This document shows positions 15,643 through 25,356 of a DNA stretch of 64,000 nucleotides, in pieces. Numbering within the stretch: position 1 is the stretch's first letter; each line of letters starts with the position of its first letter. The DNA lies in assembly GCF_900100395.1 (NCBI RefSeq), contig NZ_FNFB01000010.1, forward strand, positions 121,780 to 185,779, in the 5' to 3' direction. This DNA comes from Nonomuraea maritima (GTDB lineage: Bacteria > Actinomycetota > Actinomycetes > Streptosporangiales > Streptosporangiaceae). The notes under the pieces are model-generated. The model was given only the letters and a program-made list of their open reading frames with translations, was not told the DNA's origin and did no database searches. The translations under genes and the position numbers were made by a program.

Positions 15643-17748
15643 TCAGGAAGCGCCCTTGACCGATTTGATCAACAGCTGCGCCACGTCGACGACTTCGAGC
15701 GATTCCTTCGCCTCGCCGTTGTTCTTCTTCTCGTTGATCGCGTCTCCGAGCATCACCATGCAGAACGGGCAGGCGGTCGAAACCGTGTCGGGATCGGTGG
15801 TCAGCGCCTCGTCGACCCGCTCGGTGTTGATGCGCTTGCCGATGCGCTCCTCCATCCACATGCGCGCGCCGCCCGCGCCGCAGCAGAAGCCGCGGTCCTT
15901 GTGGCGGTGCATCTCCTGGGTCTGCACGCCCGGCACCTTCGCCATGATGTCGCGGGGCTGGGAGTAAACCTTGTTGTGGCGGCCGAGGAAGCACGGGTCG
16001 TGGTAGGTGATCTTCTGCTCGATCGGCGTGATCGGGGTGAGCAGGCCCTCGTCCACCAGCTTCGACAGCAGCTGCGTGTGGTGCACGACCTCGAACATGC
16101 CACCGAGTTGCGGATACTCGTTGGCGAGCGTGTTGAAGCAGTGGGGGCAGGTGGCGACGATCTTCTTGACGCCCGCTTCGTTGAGCGTCTCGATGTTCTG
16201 CTGCGCCAGCATGTTGAACAGGTATTCCATGCCGAGCCGGCGCGCCGGGTCACCGGTGCAGGCCTCCATCGGGCCGAGCACGGCGAATTTCACGCCCGCG
16301 ATGTGCAGGAGTTCCGCGACGGCCTTGGTGGTCTTCTTGGCCCGGTCCTCCAGCGCGCCCGCGCAGCCGACCCAGAAGAGGTATTCGGTGCCCTCGGGCA
16401 TCTTGTCCTCGACGATCTCGACCTCGAAATCGAGTTCCTCGATCCACTCGGCCCGCTTCATCTCGGACATGCCCCACGGGTTGCCCTTGTTCTCCAGATT
16501 CTTCACCATCACTCCCGCCTCGGACGGGAACGACGACTCGACCATCACCTGGTAGCGGCGCATGTCGAGGATGTGGTCGATGTGCTCGATGTCGACCGGG
16601 CACTGCTCGACGCAGGCGCCGCAGTTGGTGCACGACCACAGCACGTCGGGGTGGATCACGCCGTCCTCGCCGACCAGCGGCTTCTCCAGCAGCGCGAGGA
16701 CGTCGGTGTCCTTGTGCTCGACGCCCTGCTGGGCGGCCATCAGGTAGGGGGCCACCTGGAAGGCGTGGTCGCGCTGGTCGATGATGAGCATCTTCGGCGA
16801 CAGCGGCTTGTCGGTGTTCCACGCCGGGCACTGCGACTGGCAGCGTCCGCACTCCGTACAGGAGTAGAAGTCGAGGAAGCCCTTCCACGTGGTGTCGGCG
16901 ATCGTGCCGCGGCCGAGCTTCTCGGGGTCGAGGTCCTCGTCCTCGAAGTCGACCGGCTTGCCGCCGACGCGCATCTCGGGCGCGGCGCCGAGGCCGTCGG
17001 GACGGCGTGAGAAGGCCACGTTGAGCGGCGCGGTGAAGATGTGCAGGTGCTTGGAGTTCAGCACGATGACCAGGAACACCAGCATGAAGCCGATGTGCAG
17101 GAGCAGCGCGATCTCCTCCAGGAGCGCGCTCTGCGGCAGCACGTCGCCCAGCGCTCGCGAGACGAACGCGCCCGAGTCGTAGGGCAGGTTGTCGTTGGCC
17201 GCGGCGGCGCCGCGGGCGAGGAAGAGCGTCCAGATGATGTTGAAGATCATGAACAGGACGAGCCACGCGCCCCCGAGGTGGGAGCCGGAGAAGCGCGAGT
17301 CGCGGCCGAGCGTCTTCGGCGAGTTCTTGACCCGGATGGCCGCGAACACGACCAGGCCGACCAGACACGCGACCGCGATGAAGTCCTGGAGGAAGCCGAG
17401 CACGGCCCACGTCCCGATGAGCGGGATGTGGAAGTTCGGCCTACCGGTGATCGCCCCCTGGACGATCGCGCCGTAGGCCTCGATGTAGACGGTCAGCAAG
17501 ATGAAGAACGCCCACATGACGAAGAAGTGCGCGGTGCCCGAGGGCGTCCACTTGAGCAGTTTCTTCTGCCCGAACACCTCGACGAGCTGGGCCTTGATCT
17601 CAGCGCCCAGGTTGGTCTTGGCGTACTCGACCCGTTCGGGCGCGGGCGGCCCCACGGTCGCGAGCTTGTACAGGAACAGCGCTCTGCGGCCGGCCACGGC
17701 CACCGTCAGAACGGTCATGACCAGCGCGATGATCGCTACCCAGAGCAC
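15643..17748 (-). CDS. Membrane-bound Fe-S oxidoreductase (heterodisulfide reductase-like, CCG domains)
   Basis: 701 residues. The start is GTG 17748, with GGGAGG four bases upstream; the frame open to 17865 has no such signal. The N-terminal ~290 residues hold several transmembrane helices resembling the gamma subunit of respiratory nitrate reductase. Two [4Fe-4S] ferredoxin motifs follow (CTECGRCQSQCP and CTNCGACVEQCP), then two CCG domains (CTGDPARR...CPHCFN and CFLGRHN...CCGAGGARMW...CPFC) as in HdrD/GlpC. It likely moves electrons between a soluble donor and the quinone pool. Actinomycetes usually carry one copy, of unproven substrate. A palindrome lies in its promoter. Confidence 0.88.
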   Translation of the reverse strand: MLWVAIIALVMTVLTVAVAGRRALFLYKLATVGPPAPERVEYAKTNLGAEIKAQLVEVFGQKKLLKWTPSGTAHFFVMWAFFILLTVYIEAYGAIVQGAITGRPNFHIPLIGTWAVLGFLQDFIAVACLVGLVVFAAIRVKNSPKTLGRDSRFSGSHLGGAWLVLFMIFNIIWTLFLARGAAAANDNLPYDSGAFVSRALGDVLPQSALLEEIALLLHIGFMLVFLVIVLNSKHLHIFTAPLNVAFSRRPDGLGAAPEMRVGGKPVDFEDEDLDPEKLGRGTIADTTWKGFLDFYSCTECGRCQSQCPAWNTDKPLSPKMLIIDQRDHAFQVAPYLMAAQQGVEHKDTDVLALLEKPLVGEDGVIHPDVLWSCTNCGACVEQCPVDIEHIDHILDMRRYQVMVESSFPSEAGVMVKNLENKGNPWGMSEMKRAEWIEELDFEVEIVEDKMPEGTEYLFWVGCAGALEDRAKKTTKAVAELLHIAGVKFAVLGPMEACTGDPARRLGMEYLFNMLAQQNIETLNEAGVKKIVATCPHCFNTLANEYPQLGGMFEVVHHTQLLSKLVDEGLLTPITPIEQKITYHDPCFLGRHNKVYSQPRDIMAKVPGVQTQEMHRHKDRGFCCGAGGARMWMEERIGKRINTERVDEALTTDPDTVSTACPFCMVMLGDAINEKKNNGEAKESLEVVDVAQLLIKSVKGAS

Positions 17749-17839
17749 GGGTCCTCCCACAGACGACGTTGGCTGCCGGCGTGCGGTCACCCGCTTCGCC
17801 AGACCGCCCCGGAGATCATACTTATGAGTAACATTACCG

Positions 17840-17856
17840 GGGTATACGACATACCC
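17840..17856. promoter_or_regulatory. Inverted repeat GGGTAT-N5-ATACCC upstream of the Fe-S oxidoreductase
   Basis: The arms are perfect (17840-17845 and 17851-17856), in an AT-rich promoter-like patch 92 bases before the GTG. The adjacent TetR protein is a candidate binder. Confidence 0.45.
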
Positions 17857-17886
17857 TAAGGTCACCGCCCTGTGCAGAACAATGCT

Positions 17887-18486
17887 CTAGCCGGCGAAGT
17901 ACCTCTGGATCGTCGGTGCCAGCAGTTCGACCAGCTCTTCTTCATCCGCGCTCGCCAGCGGTTCGAGCCCGAGCACGTAACGTCCGAGGATCACGCCGAG
18001 CATCTGCCCGAACGCCGCCTCGATCCGCAGGTGCGGCACCCCGATCCGGTCGGCCACCTGGAAGAGCACGGCGTTCGAGATGAACTCACGGAACATCACG
18101 GCGGCCCGCTCGTTCGTCATGGCCGAGCGGATCAGCGCCACCAGCGGCTCGCGCGTGCCCGGCTCGGACGTGACCCCCAGGATCAAGCGTACGATCCGCT
18201 CGCCGACCTCCTCGCGCGGCCCCTCCAGCAGCACGGGGACGATGTCCTGCGGCGTGAACGGCAGCCGCATCGCCGCCGCGAACATGCCTTCCTTGGTGTC
18301 GAAGTAGTGGTGCACGAGCGCCGGGTCGACCTGGGCCTCCCTGGCGATGCCGCGCACGGTGGCCTTGTCGAAGCCCTTCTCCGCGAACACCTTCCTGGCC
18401 GCCGCGAGGATCTCGCCGCGCGTGTCGGCCGAGCCCGGCCTGCGTCCTGGACGCCGCCTCCCGCCGCCCTGCGACGGCTCGGTCAC
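17887..18486 (-). CDS. TetR-family transcriptional regulator
   Basis: 199 residues from GTG 18486; the longer frame runs into the upstream gene. After a basic N-terminal tail comes the helix-turn-helix: TRGEILAAARKVFAEKGFD and ATVRGIAREAQVDPALVHHYF. The C-terminal domain (PFTPQDIVPVLLEGPREEVGERIV) is of the TetR type common beside actinobacterial metabolic genes. The start is 13 bases after the TIM-barrel gene, forming a likely operon. It may also control the Fe-S gene downstream. Confidence 0.88.
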   Translation of the reverse strand: MTEPSQGGGRRRPGRRPGSADTRGEILAAARKVFAEKGFDKATVRGIAREAQVDPALVHHYFDTKEGMFAAAMRLPFTPQDIVPVLLEGPREEVGERIVRLILGVTSEPGTREPLVALIRSAMTNERAAVMFREFISNAVLFQVADRIGVPHLRIEAAFGQMLGVILGRYVLGLEPLASADEEELVELLAPTIQRYFAG

Positions 18487-18499
18487 CGCCCCACCGCGC

Positions 18500-19309
18500 T
18501 CACGTGGAGGCCGCCAGGTGCAGGCGCGCAAAAGCCAGTCCCTCGGCCAGGTCGTCGATCCGCTCGGTGCGGCTGGCCGCCTTGCGGGTATTGACCTCAA
18601 GGACGACCAGACCCGAGTAGCCGTTGCCCGCGAGGCGCTCCAGCAGCGGCGCGCACGGCTGGTTGCCCCGGCCGGGCACCAGGTGCTCGTCCTTGTTGGT
18701 CACGCCGAGGCCGTCGGCAAGGTGGACGTGGGCGAGCCGGTCGCCGAGCTTGCCGGCCATCTCCATGGCGTCGGAACCCGACACCGCGGTGTGCGACAGG
18801 TCGAGCGTGACCTGCGGGAAGTCGTGGTCGGTCGGGTTCCAGTCGGGCGCGTACGGCACCACGTCGTTGCCCCTGGCCCGCAGCGGGAACATGTTCTCGA
18901 CCGCGAACGCGATGTCCGTCTCCTCGCGCATCCTCGCCAGGCCGGTCTCGAAGTCGCGGGCGTACTCGCGCTGCCAGCGGAACGGCGGGTGCACCACGAC
19001 CGTCGAGGCGCCGAGGCGTTCCGCCGCCTTGCGGGCCCTGACCAGCTTGGCCCACGGGTCGCGCCCCCAGACGCGCTGGGTGACCAGCAGGCAAGGGGCG
19101 TGGATGGCCAGGACGGGCACGTGGTAGTGGTCGGAGAGCCGTTCGATCACGTCGATGTCCTGGCTCACCGGGTCGGCGCCCACCATGATCTCGACGCCGT
19201 CGTAACCCAGACGCGCGGCCAGCTCGAACGCGTCGGGAGTGCGTTCCGGATATACCGAGGCGGTGGACAATGCGATCTTCGCATTGGGCACGCGGATGAC
19301 ATCAGCCAC
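18500..19309 (-). CDS. Sugar phosphate isomerase/epimerase family protein (xylose isomerase-like TIM barrel)
   Basis: 269 residues. AP-endonuclease-2-like TIM barrel with metal-ligand-type segments: [59 protein letters not shown] and a final LVVLEVN. Substrates in this family range from sugars to inositol derivatives and cannot be deduced. It precedes tetR in the same transcript. Confidence 0.82.
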   Translation of the reverse strand: MADVIRVPNAKIALSTASVYPERTPDAFELAARLGYDGVEIMVGADPVSQDIDVIERLSDHYHVPVLAIHAPCLLVTQRVWGRDPWAKLVRARKAAERLGASTVVVHPPFRWQREYARDFETGLARMREETDIAFAVENMFPLRARGNDVVPYAPDWNPTDHDFPQVTLDLSHTAVSGSDAMEMAGKLGDRLAHVHLADGLGVTNKDEHLVPGRGNQPCAPLLERLAGNGYSGLVVLEVNTRKAASRTERIDDLAEGLAFARLHLAAST

Positions 19310-19410
19310 GCTGCCAGCCTAAGCGGGCGAAGGCCATGCGGCGCGCCAGCCCTTTGTGAGCCGTGTCCCGTCACCGGCGAAACGGCCCCATCACACCTCG
19401 TCGTACGGTT

Positions 19411-20115
19411 ATGGCCATGTCACGGATAGCCAAAGGCGCCATCCCGAGCCCCAACATCTGGAACACGCCCCAGGTCTACGAGCTGGAGAACCGCGCCGTC
19501 GACCCCGAGGGCGCGGCCGACGCCGCCATGCGCGCCCTGCGGCCCTGGGACGGCGCCACCGTGCTCGACATCGGCTGCGGCACGGGCTACCACCTTCCGG
19601 CGCTGGCGTCCGAGGCCGCGCGCGTCATCGGCGTGGAGCCGCACGCAGACCTCGCCGCGCTGGCCCGCCGCCGCTGCGCCGGCCTGCCCGGCGTGACCGT
19701 GCACGCCGCCGCGGCCCAGGACCTCCCGCTGCCGGACGCGTCCGTCGACGTGGCCGTCGCGCGCTGGGCGTACTTCTTCGGGCCTGGCTGCGAGCCGGGG
19801 CTGCGCGAGCTGTCGAGGGTCGTACGCCGCGGCGGCGCGGCCTTCGTGCTCGACCTCGACGCCACGCGCGGCCCGTTCGGCCGGTGGTTCTCGCGCACCG
19901 TGCCCAGCTACTCGGCCCCCGAGGTCGAGGCGTTCTGGGTCCGGCAGGGCTGGCAGCGGCGGCCGCTCGACCTGAGGATGGTCTTCGAGCGGCGGGCCGA
20001 CCTGGAGGCCGTGCTGCGCATCGAGTTCACCCCCGAGGTCGCCGAGCAGGCCATCGCCGAGACGCGGGGGCTGGAGCTGGCGTACCCGAACGTGCTGCGC
20101 TGGCGCTGGTACTGA
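19411..20115 (+). CDS. Class I SAM-dependent methyltransferase
   Basis: 234 residues from ATG 19411; ATG 19417 is equally possible and neither has a clear ribosome-binding site. The Rossmann methyltransferase motif I is VLDIGCGTGYHLPAL, with an acidic residue in VIGVEPHAD and motif IV-like VDVAVARWAYFF. This matches the UbiE/Methyltransf_11 group. The acceptor is unknown. It ends 41 bases before the MerR gene on the same strand. Confidence 0.83.
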   Translation: MAMSRIAKGAIPSPNIWNTPQVYELENRAVDPEGAADAAMRALRPWDGATVLDIGCGTGYHLPALASEAARVIGVEPHADLAALARRRCAGLPGVTVHAAAAQDLPLPDASVDVAVARWAYFFGPGCEPGLRELSRVVRRGGAAFVLDLDATRGPFGRWFSRTVPSYSAPEVEAFWVRQGWQRRPLDLRMVFERRADLEAVLRIEFTPEVAEQAIAETRGLELAYPNVLRWRWY

Positions 20116-20116
20116 G

Positions 20117-20140
20117 CTTGACATTGACGCTGATGTCAAG
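20117..20140 (+). promoter_or_regulatory. MerR-type promoter with perfect inverted repeat CTTGACAT / ATGTCAAG
   Basis: The arms CTTGACAT (20117-20124) and ATGTCAAG (20133-20140) are perfect, with an 8-base spacer. The left arm contains a TTGACA -35 hexamer. A 19-base spacer places the -10 at about 20143-20148, the stretched spacing typical of MerR-controlled promoters. The repeat lies directly upstream of the merR-trx pair, indicating autoregulation. Confidence 0.75.
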
Positions 20141-20155
20141 GTTTACCGTGAGGAC

Positions 20156-20524
20156 ATGCGCATCGGTGAGCTGGCGGAACGCACCGGAGTGAGCACACGC
20201 TCCCTTCGTTACTACGAGGAGCAGGGGCTTCTGCACTCTCTCCGCTCCTCCAACGGCTACCGCGACTACGGCGAGGAGTCCGTACGCCTGGTCTCCGAGA
20301 TCCGGGCCCTGCTCGGCATCGGGTTCAGCCTGGAGGAGACCCGCCCGTTCGTCGACTGCCTGCGCCGGGGCCACAGCTCCGGCGGTTCGTGCGCGGAGTC
20401 GGTCGAGGTCTACGAGCGCAAGCTCAGCGACATCGACCAGCAGATCCGTGTGCTGCTCGCACGCCGCGCCGAGGTGGCCGCCCAGCTCGCGCAGTCCTGC
20501 CCGGGTTGCTTCGTAAGGGGATGA
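20156..20524 (+). CDS. MerR-family transcriptional regulator
   Basis: 122 residues. The start MRIGELAERTGVSTRSLRYY is the canonical MerR winged helix, followed by a dimerisation coil. Cysteines lie at 68, 79, 115 and 118, the last two as CPGC close to the C-terminus. This could be a thiol switch or metal site, but the SoxR cluster motif is absent. The thioredoxin gene begins 3 bases after its stop, so a redox-responsive operon is likely. Its promoter has the expected palindrome. Confidence 0.88.
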   Translation: MRIGELAERTGVSTRSLRYYEEQGLLHSLRSSNGYRDYGEESVRLVSEIRALLGIGFSLEETRPFVDCLRRGHSSGGSCAESVEVYERKLSDIDQQIRVLLARRAEVAAQLAQSCPGCFVRG

Positions 20525-20527
20525 GAA

Positions 20528-20833
20528 ATGATCACGTTGACCACCGAGAACTTCGAGGAGCAGGTACTCAAGCGGGACGAGCCCGTACTCGTCGACTTCT
20601 GGGCCGAATGGTGCGGCCCGTGCAAGATGGTCGCCCCGGTGCTGGAGCAGATCGAGGCCGAGCGCGGCCTGACGATCGGCAAGCTGAACACCGACGAGAA
20701 CCCGGCCATCATGGCCCGCTACGGCGTGATGGCCGTGCCCACCCTGCTGCTGTTCGAGAACGGCGAGCCCGTCAAGCAGATCATCGGCGCCAAGCCGAAG
20801 CGGCTCCTCGAGGCCGAGCTCGGCCTGACCTGA
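20528..20833 (+). CDS. trxA: Thioredoxin
   Basis: 101 residues, the size of a single thioredoxin. It has the active site WCGPC (28-32) in [15 protein letters not shown] and the cis-proline segment [12 protein letters not shown]. It is a cytoplasmic dithiol-disulfide reductant, kept reduced by thioredoxin reductase. It is translationally close to the MerR gene (3-base gap, TAAGGGGATGAGA ribosome site overlapping the merR end). A MerR-thioredoxin pair suggests induction by thiol stress. Confidence 0.93.
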   Translation: MITLTTENFEEQVLKRDEPVLVDFWAEWCGPCKMVAPVLEQIEAERGLTIGKLNTDENPAIMARYGVMAVPTLLLFENGEPVKQIIGAKPKRLLEAELGLT

Positions 20834-20924
20834 CCGGTCTCTGATCTCGCCGCCAGATCCGCCGTGAGATCCGCCGCGGGATTCGTCGCGGGATTTGTCG
20901 CCGGCACCCGCTAGCCTGCTCCGC

Positions 20925-22331
20925 ATGGCCAAGTCTGCCCAGAAGCCCGGATACCGCTGCGCCGAGTGCGGCTGGCGCACCACCAAGTGGGTCGGCCGGT
21001 GCGGCGAGTGCCAGGCGTGGGGCACGGTCGACGAAGAGGGCTCCCGCGCCGGCGTCAGCGTCGTCCAGGCCGGAGCGGTCACCGCGCCCGCGCAGCCCAT
21101 CGGCCAGGTCAGGGCCGAGGTGGCGACCGCGCGCACCACCGGCGTGGGCGAGCTCGACCGGGTGCTCGGCGGCGGCCTGGTGCCCGGCGCCGTGGTGCTG
21201 CTCGCCGGCGAGCCCGGCATCGGCAAGTCCACCCTGCTGCTCGAGGCCGCCGCCCGCATCGCCGAGCGCACCACGGTCCTCTACGTGACGGGCGAGGAGT
21301 CCGCGGCCCAGGTGCGGCTGCGCGCCGACCGCATCGGCGCCATCCAGGACAACCTCTACCTCGCCGCCGAGACCGAACTGTCGGCTCTCGTCGCCCACGT
21401 GGAGAAGGTCCAGCCCCGGCTGCTGGTGGTCGACTCCGTCCAGACGATCGGCTCGGCCCAGACCACCGGCGTCCCGGGCGGGGTCACGCAGGTCCGCGAG
21501 GTCGCCGCCAACCTCGTACGGCTGGCGAAGGAGCGCAACATGGCCACGGTCCTCGTGGGCCACGTCACCAAGGAGGGCTCCATAGCGGGCCCCCGCACGC
21601 TCGAACACGTCGTCGACGTCGTGCTCCACTTCGAGGGCGACCGCCATTCCCGGCTGCGCATGGTCCGCGCGATCAAGAACCGGTTCGGCCCCACCGACGA
21701 GATCGGCTGCTTCGACCTGCACGAACGCGGCATCGAGGGCATCACCGACCCGAGCGGGCTGTTCGTCTCCCGCCGCAGCGAGCCCGTCCCCGGCACCTGC
21801 GTCACCGTCACGGTCGAGGGCACCCGCCCGCTGCCCGCCGAGGTGCAGGCCCTCGTCGCGCGCACCGAGGCCCAGCAGCCCCGGCGCACGTCCTCGGGCC
21901 TCGACACCTACCGCGTGCAGATGATCCTCGCCGTCCTCGAGCGCCGGCTCAACGCCCGTCTCGGCGGTTGCGACGTCTTCACCGCGACGGTCGGCGGCAT
22001 CAAGCTCGCCGACCCGGCCGTCGACCTGTCGGTCATGCTGGCGGTCGCCAGCGCCGCCGGCGACAAGCCGCTGCCGGCCGGTCTGGTCGCGCTGGGCGAG
22101 GTCGGCCTGGCGGGCGAGCTGCGCCCGGTCAAAGACGTTCGCCGCCGGCTGACCGAAGCCGCCCGGCTCGGTTTCAAGCGCGCTCTCGTGCCCGCCGGCT
22201 CCCTGGAAGAAACCGGCCGCAGGCGTGACGGACAGCGAGCTCTGGTGCCCGTGGGGCCGGTGGCGTTCGCGCCCGGGTTCGATGTCGTCCAGGCCGAGAA
22301 CGTCTGGGACGCCCTCACGCACGTCACATAG
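20925..22331 (+). CDS. radA: DNA repair protein RadA/Sms
   Basis: 468 residues, typical length. It has an N-terminal zinc finger ([18 protein letters not shown]), Walker [10 protein letters not shown], the RadA-specific KNRFG motif ([14 protein letters not shown]), and a C-terminal Lon-protease-like domain without protease function. RadA is a hexameric ATPase that promotes branch migration in recombination. The start is ATG 20925, ahead of [10 protein letters not shown]. It is followed 40 bases later by disA, the order found in many Gram-positive bacteria. Confidence 0.95.
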   Translation: MAKSAQKPGYRCAECGWRTTKWVGRCGECQAWGTVDEEGSRAGVSVVQAGAVTAPAQPIGQVRAEVATARTTGVGELDRVLGGGLVPGAVVLLAGEPGIGKSTLLLEAAARIAERTTVLYVTGEESAAQVRLRADRIGAIQDNLYLAAETELSALVAHVEKVQPRLLVVDSVQTIGSAQTTGVPGGVTQVREVAANLVRLAKERNMATVLVGHVTKEGSIAGPRTLEHVVDVVLHFEGDRHSRLRMVRAIKNRFGPTDEIGCFDLHERGIEGITDPSGLFVSRRSEPVPGTCVTVTVEGTRPLPAEVQALVARTEAQQPRRTSSGLDTYRVQMILAVLERRLNARLGGCDVFTATVGGIKLADPAVDLSVMLAVASAAGDKPLPAGLVALGEVGLAGELRPVKDVRRRLTEAARLGFKRALVPAGSLEETGRRRDGQRALVPVGPVAFAPGFDVVQAENVWDALTHVT

Positions 22332-22371
22332 CGAGGCTAAGCTGAGCCTGACCGATCGACACGGGGGTCAG

Positions 22372-23448
22372 GTGGATAGGAGTCTGGACGACCGTCGCCG
22401 TGAGGCTCTGGCAGCCGTGGCGCCGGGCACACCGCTACGCGACGGCCTCGAGCGCATCCTGCGCGGGCAGACCGGCGGGCTGATCGTGCTCGGCTACAGC
22501 AAGACGGTCGAGAGCCTGTGCAGCGGCGGCTTCGAGCTCGACGTCGACTTCTCACCCACCCGCCTGCGCGAGCTCGCCAAGATGGACGGCGCCATCGTCG
22601 TGAGCGGCAACGACAAGATCGTGCGCGCCGCCGTCCACCTCGTGCCCGACCCCTCGATCCCCACCGACGAGTCCGGCACCCGCCACCGCACCGCGCAGCG
22701 CGTCGCCCGGCAGACCGGCCTGCCCATCATCGCGATCAGCAAGTCGATGCGCACCATCGCGCTCTACCTCGACGGCATCCGCTACGTCCTCGAAGAGTCG
22801 GCGGTCATCCTGTCCAAGGCCAACCAGGCCCTGGCCACGCTCGAACGTTACAAGCACCGCCTCGACGAGGTGTCCGGCACGCTGTCGGCCGTCGAGATCG
22901 AAGACCTGGTCACCGTCAGAGACGTCGCCGCCGTCGCGCAGCGCCTCGAGATGGTCCGCCGCATCGCCGACGAGATCAAGGGCTACGTGGTCGAGCTCGG
23001 CACCGACGGCCGCCTGCTGTCGCTCCAGCTCGACGAGCTGGTGGCCGGCGTCGACTCCGAGCGCGAGCTCGTCGTCCGCGACTACCTGCCCGCCCCGTCC
23101 GGCCGCCGCCAGCGACGCCTGCCCGAAGCCATGCACGACCTCGACCAGCTGTCCGGCACCGAGCTCCTCGACCTGTCGGCGGTCGCCCGCGTCCTCGGCC
23201 ACAGCGGCTCCGACCAGCTGGAGAACGCGGTGAGCCCCCGGGGCTTCCGGCTGCTCGCCAAGGTGCCCCGGCTGCCGGCCACCGTGGTCGACCGGCTGGT
23301 CGACCACTTCGGCAGCCTGCAGAAGCTGCTCGCGGCCAGCACCGACGACCTGCAGGCGGTCGGCGGTGTCGGCGAGGCGCGCGCCCGCAGCGTCCGCGAG
23401 GGGCTGTCGCGCCTGGCCGAGTCGTCCATCCTCGAACGCTACGTCTGA
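22372..23448 (+). CDS. disA: DNA integrity scanning protein DisA (diadenylate cyclase)
   Basis: 358 residues from GTG 22372, with a GGGGG stretch just upstream. The N-terminal DAC domain has the catalytic DGA ([11 protein letters not shown]) and RHR ([10 protein letters not shown]) motifs that condense two ATP into cyclic di-AMP. A helical linker and C-terminal helix-hairpin-helix domain ([19 protein letters not shown]) bind branched DNA. RadA is known to modulate DisA in other bacteria, fitting the radA-disA order. The c-di-AMP riboswitch at 38.3 kb is a likely downstream reader. Confidence 0.95.
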   Translation: MDRSLDDRRREALAAVAPGTPLRDGLERILRGQTGGLIVLGYSKTVESLCSGGFELDVDFSPTRLRELAKMDGAIVVSGNDKIVRAAVHLVPDPSIPTDESGTRHRTAQRVARQTGLPIIAISKSMRTIALYLDGIRYVLEESAVILSKANQALATLERYKHRLDEVSGTLSAVEIEDLVTVRDVAAVAQRLEMVRRIADEIKGYVVELGTDGRLLSLQLDELVAGVDSERELVVRDYLPAPSGRRQRRLPEAMHDLDQLSGTELLDLSAVARVLGHSGSDQLENAVSPRGFRLLAKVPRLPATVVDRLVDHFGSLQKLLAASTDDLQAVGGVGEARARSVREGLSRLAESSILERYV

Positions 23449-23531
23449 CGCCGTCCGCAGTGGCGGGGCCGGACACCTGGAAGCCGGGCCATGGCCAGGG
23501 CCGCCCCCACCACTGCCGTCCTGCGTGCGGG

Positions 23532-24227
23532 CTAGCGAAGGTGGAAGACGCCCTTGCCGCCGCGCAGCGCACCCATGCGCACCGTGGCCACGTACGTGCC
23601 GGGCAGCGCAGCCGACCGTTCGGCGCGGCAGTCGACGCTTGACCGCCTGCGGTCCCACTCCAGCGTCCGTACGTACGGCACGCCGCGCCGCAGCTTCTGC
23701 ACCTCCGCGCCGGGTCCGCTCACACAGTCGACGGTCGACCAGATGCGGTCGGCGCCCGAGGTGATGCGGACCTCCATCGCCCGCGGCCCCACGTCGACCG
23801 TGCACATCACCGACCCGGTGTTCACCAGCGTCACGATGAAGGTGGGCCGCTGGTCGCCGGAGTAGATCTGCTCCTTGCCGCCGCTCTGGAGGCTGAGCAC
23901 GAGGTCGTCGTCCGCGCACGGCTCACCCGGCCGCCGACGCGGGGACGGCGTGGCCGCCGCACCGGCAGAAGGGCTGGCGCTGGGGCTGGGGCTGGGCGAC
24001 GGCGATCCCGTGCCCATGGCGAGCGTACGCAGCCCGGCCAGCAACTGGTCGGTCGTCGGCGTGACGCTCGGTGAGGACTGCGCGCTGGAGGCGCGCTCCG
24101 GCCCACTGCCCCCGCTGGAGCAGGCCCACGCCACAACGGCCACCACGACGAGCACTGCCACGAGCACACTCATGCGACGCCGCCAGTAGATGTCACCGCC
24201 GTCGCCACGCATCGTATCCGGATCCAT
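23532..24227 (-). CDS. Membrane-anchored extracellular protein of unknown function
   Basis: 231 residues from ATG 24227, divergent from mutY with 79 bases between starts. There is one N-terminal transmembrane helix (near residues 18-38) after a short cytoplasmic tail, then a Ser/Pro-rich linker (SPSPSPSPSASPSAG). An external domain with four cysteines follows (CADDDLVLSL, VMCTVDVG, TVDCVSG, VDCRAE). The region between disA and mutY carries such a gene in related actinomycetes (recalled). No enzymatic motif is seen. Confidence 0.7.
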   Translation of the reverse strand: MDPDTMRGDGGDIYWRRRMSVLVAVLVVVAVVAWACSSGGSGPERASSAQSSPSVTPTTDQLLAGLRTLAMGTGSPSPSPSPSASPSAGAAATPSPRRRPGEPCADDDLVLSLQSGGKEQIYSGDQRPTFIVTLVNTGSVMCTVDVGPRAMEVRITSGADRIWSTVDCVSGPGAEVQKLRRGVPYVRTLEWDRRRSSVDCRAERSAALPGTYVATVRMGALRGGKGVFHLR

Positions 24228-24306
24228 AGGCCCAGCATGGTAACCGGTCGCGTACGCAGAGTGACGACACGCCGAGCCGGGCCGTTCTGCGAATACGCTT
24301 GACCGC

Positions 24307-25182
24307 GTGGTCGAGCCGAACCTCCTGCACGCCCCCGTTCTGGACTGGTACGCGCACAATGCCCGTGACCTCCCCTGGCGCGCCCCCGACGCCACCCCCT
24401 GGGGTGTGCTCGTCAGCGAGATCATGCTGCAGCAGACCCCTGTCGTCCGCGTCCTGCCCGTCTGGCACGAGTGGATGGAACGCTGGCCCGCCCCCAAGGC
24501 GCTGGCCGCCGAACCGCCCGGCGAGGCCGTACGCCACTGGGGCCGCCTCGGCTACCCACGCCGCGCGCTGCGCCTGCACGCGTGCGCCCGGGCCATCACC
24601 GACGAGCACGGCGGCGAGGTGCCGTCCGACCACGCGACGCTGCTGACGCTGCCCGGCATCGGCGAGTACACCGCCGCCGCGGTCGCGAGCTTCGCCTACG
24701 GCGGCCGGCACGCCATCCTCGACACCAACGTGCGGCGAGTGTTCGCCCGCGCGATCCGCGCCGAGGAATACCCGCCGACCGCCACCTCCGCCGCCGAGCG
24801 GCGGCTCGCGGAGGCACTGCTGCCCGAGCTCGGCGCGGCCCGCTGGGGCGTCGCGGTGATGGAGCTCGGCGCCCTGGTCTGCACGGCGCGCGCTCCGCGC
24901 TGCGCCGACTGCCCGATCAGCCACACGTGCGCCTGGCGGCTGGCCGGCAAGCCGCCGCACGCCGGCCCCGCCCGCAAGGGCCAGACGTACGCCGGCACCG
25001 ACCGCCAGTGCCGGGGCCGCCTGCTGGCGGTGCTCCGTTCAGCTCACGGCCCCGTCCCGAAGGCGGCGCTCGACGTGGTCTGGGACGACGCCGTCCAACG
25101 CGAACGCGCCCTCGACGGCCTGGTAGCGGACGGCCTCGCCGAAGTCCTCGACGACAACACCTACCGTCTCCCCCAAACCTGA
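24307..25182 (+). CDS. mutY: A/G-specific adenine DNA glycosylase MutY (short form)
   Basis: 291 residues. It has catalytic Glu in VSEIMLQQTPV, helix-hairpin-helix LPGIGEYTAAAVASFAYG, the catalytic-Asp region ILDTNVRR, and a four-Cys [4Fe-4S] loop (CTARAPRCADCPISHTC). MutY removes adenine paired with 8-oxoguanine. The C-terminal NUDIX-like 8-oxoG recognition domain of E. coli MutY is mostly missing. A short winged-helix-like end (LLAVLRSAHGPVPKAALD) replaces it, as in other actinomycetes. The start is GTG. Confidence 0.9.
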   Translation: MVEPNLLHAPVLDWYAHNARDLPWRAPDATPWGVLVSEIMLQQTPVVRVLPVWHEWMERWPAPKALAAEPPGEAVRHWGRLGYPRRALRLHACARAITDEHGGEVPSDHATLLTLPGIGEYTAAAVASFAYGGRHAILDTNVRRVFARAIRAEEYPPTATSAAERRLAEALLPELGAARWGVAVMELGALVCTARAPRCADCPISHTCAWRLAGKPPHAGPARKGQTYAGTDRQCRGRLLAVLRSAHGPVPKAALDVVWDDAVQRERALDGLVADGLAEVLDDNTYRLPQT

Positions 25183-25356
25183 CCCGACCACCCCGCCTCA
25201 CCCCGTTCCCTGGTCACCGGAGCGGGTGCGGGCGTGCGCCGCCGCCTCGTAACCGCTACCGCCCCTGAGTCCCACACAGACGGCCGGATGTCGCCACCAA
25301 GCCGAAGCCCGGGCGCTTCCCCGTACGGGGTTCGGGCGGTCAAGGGTGGGTGGGCC

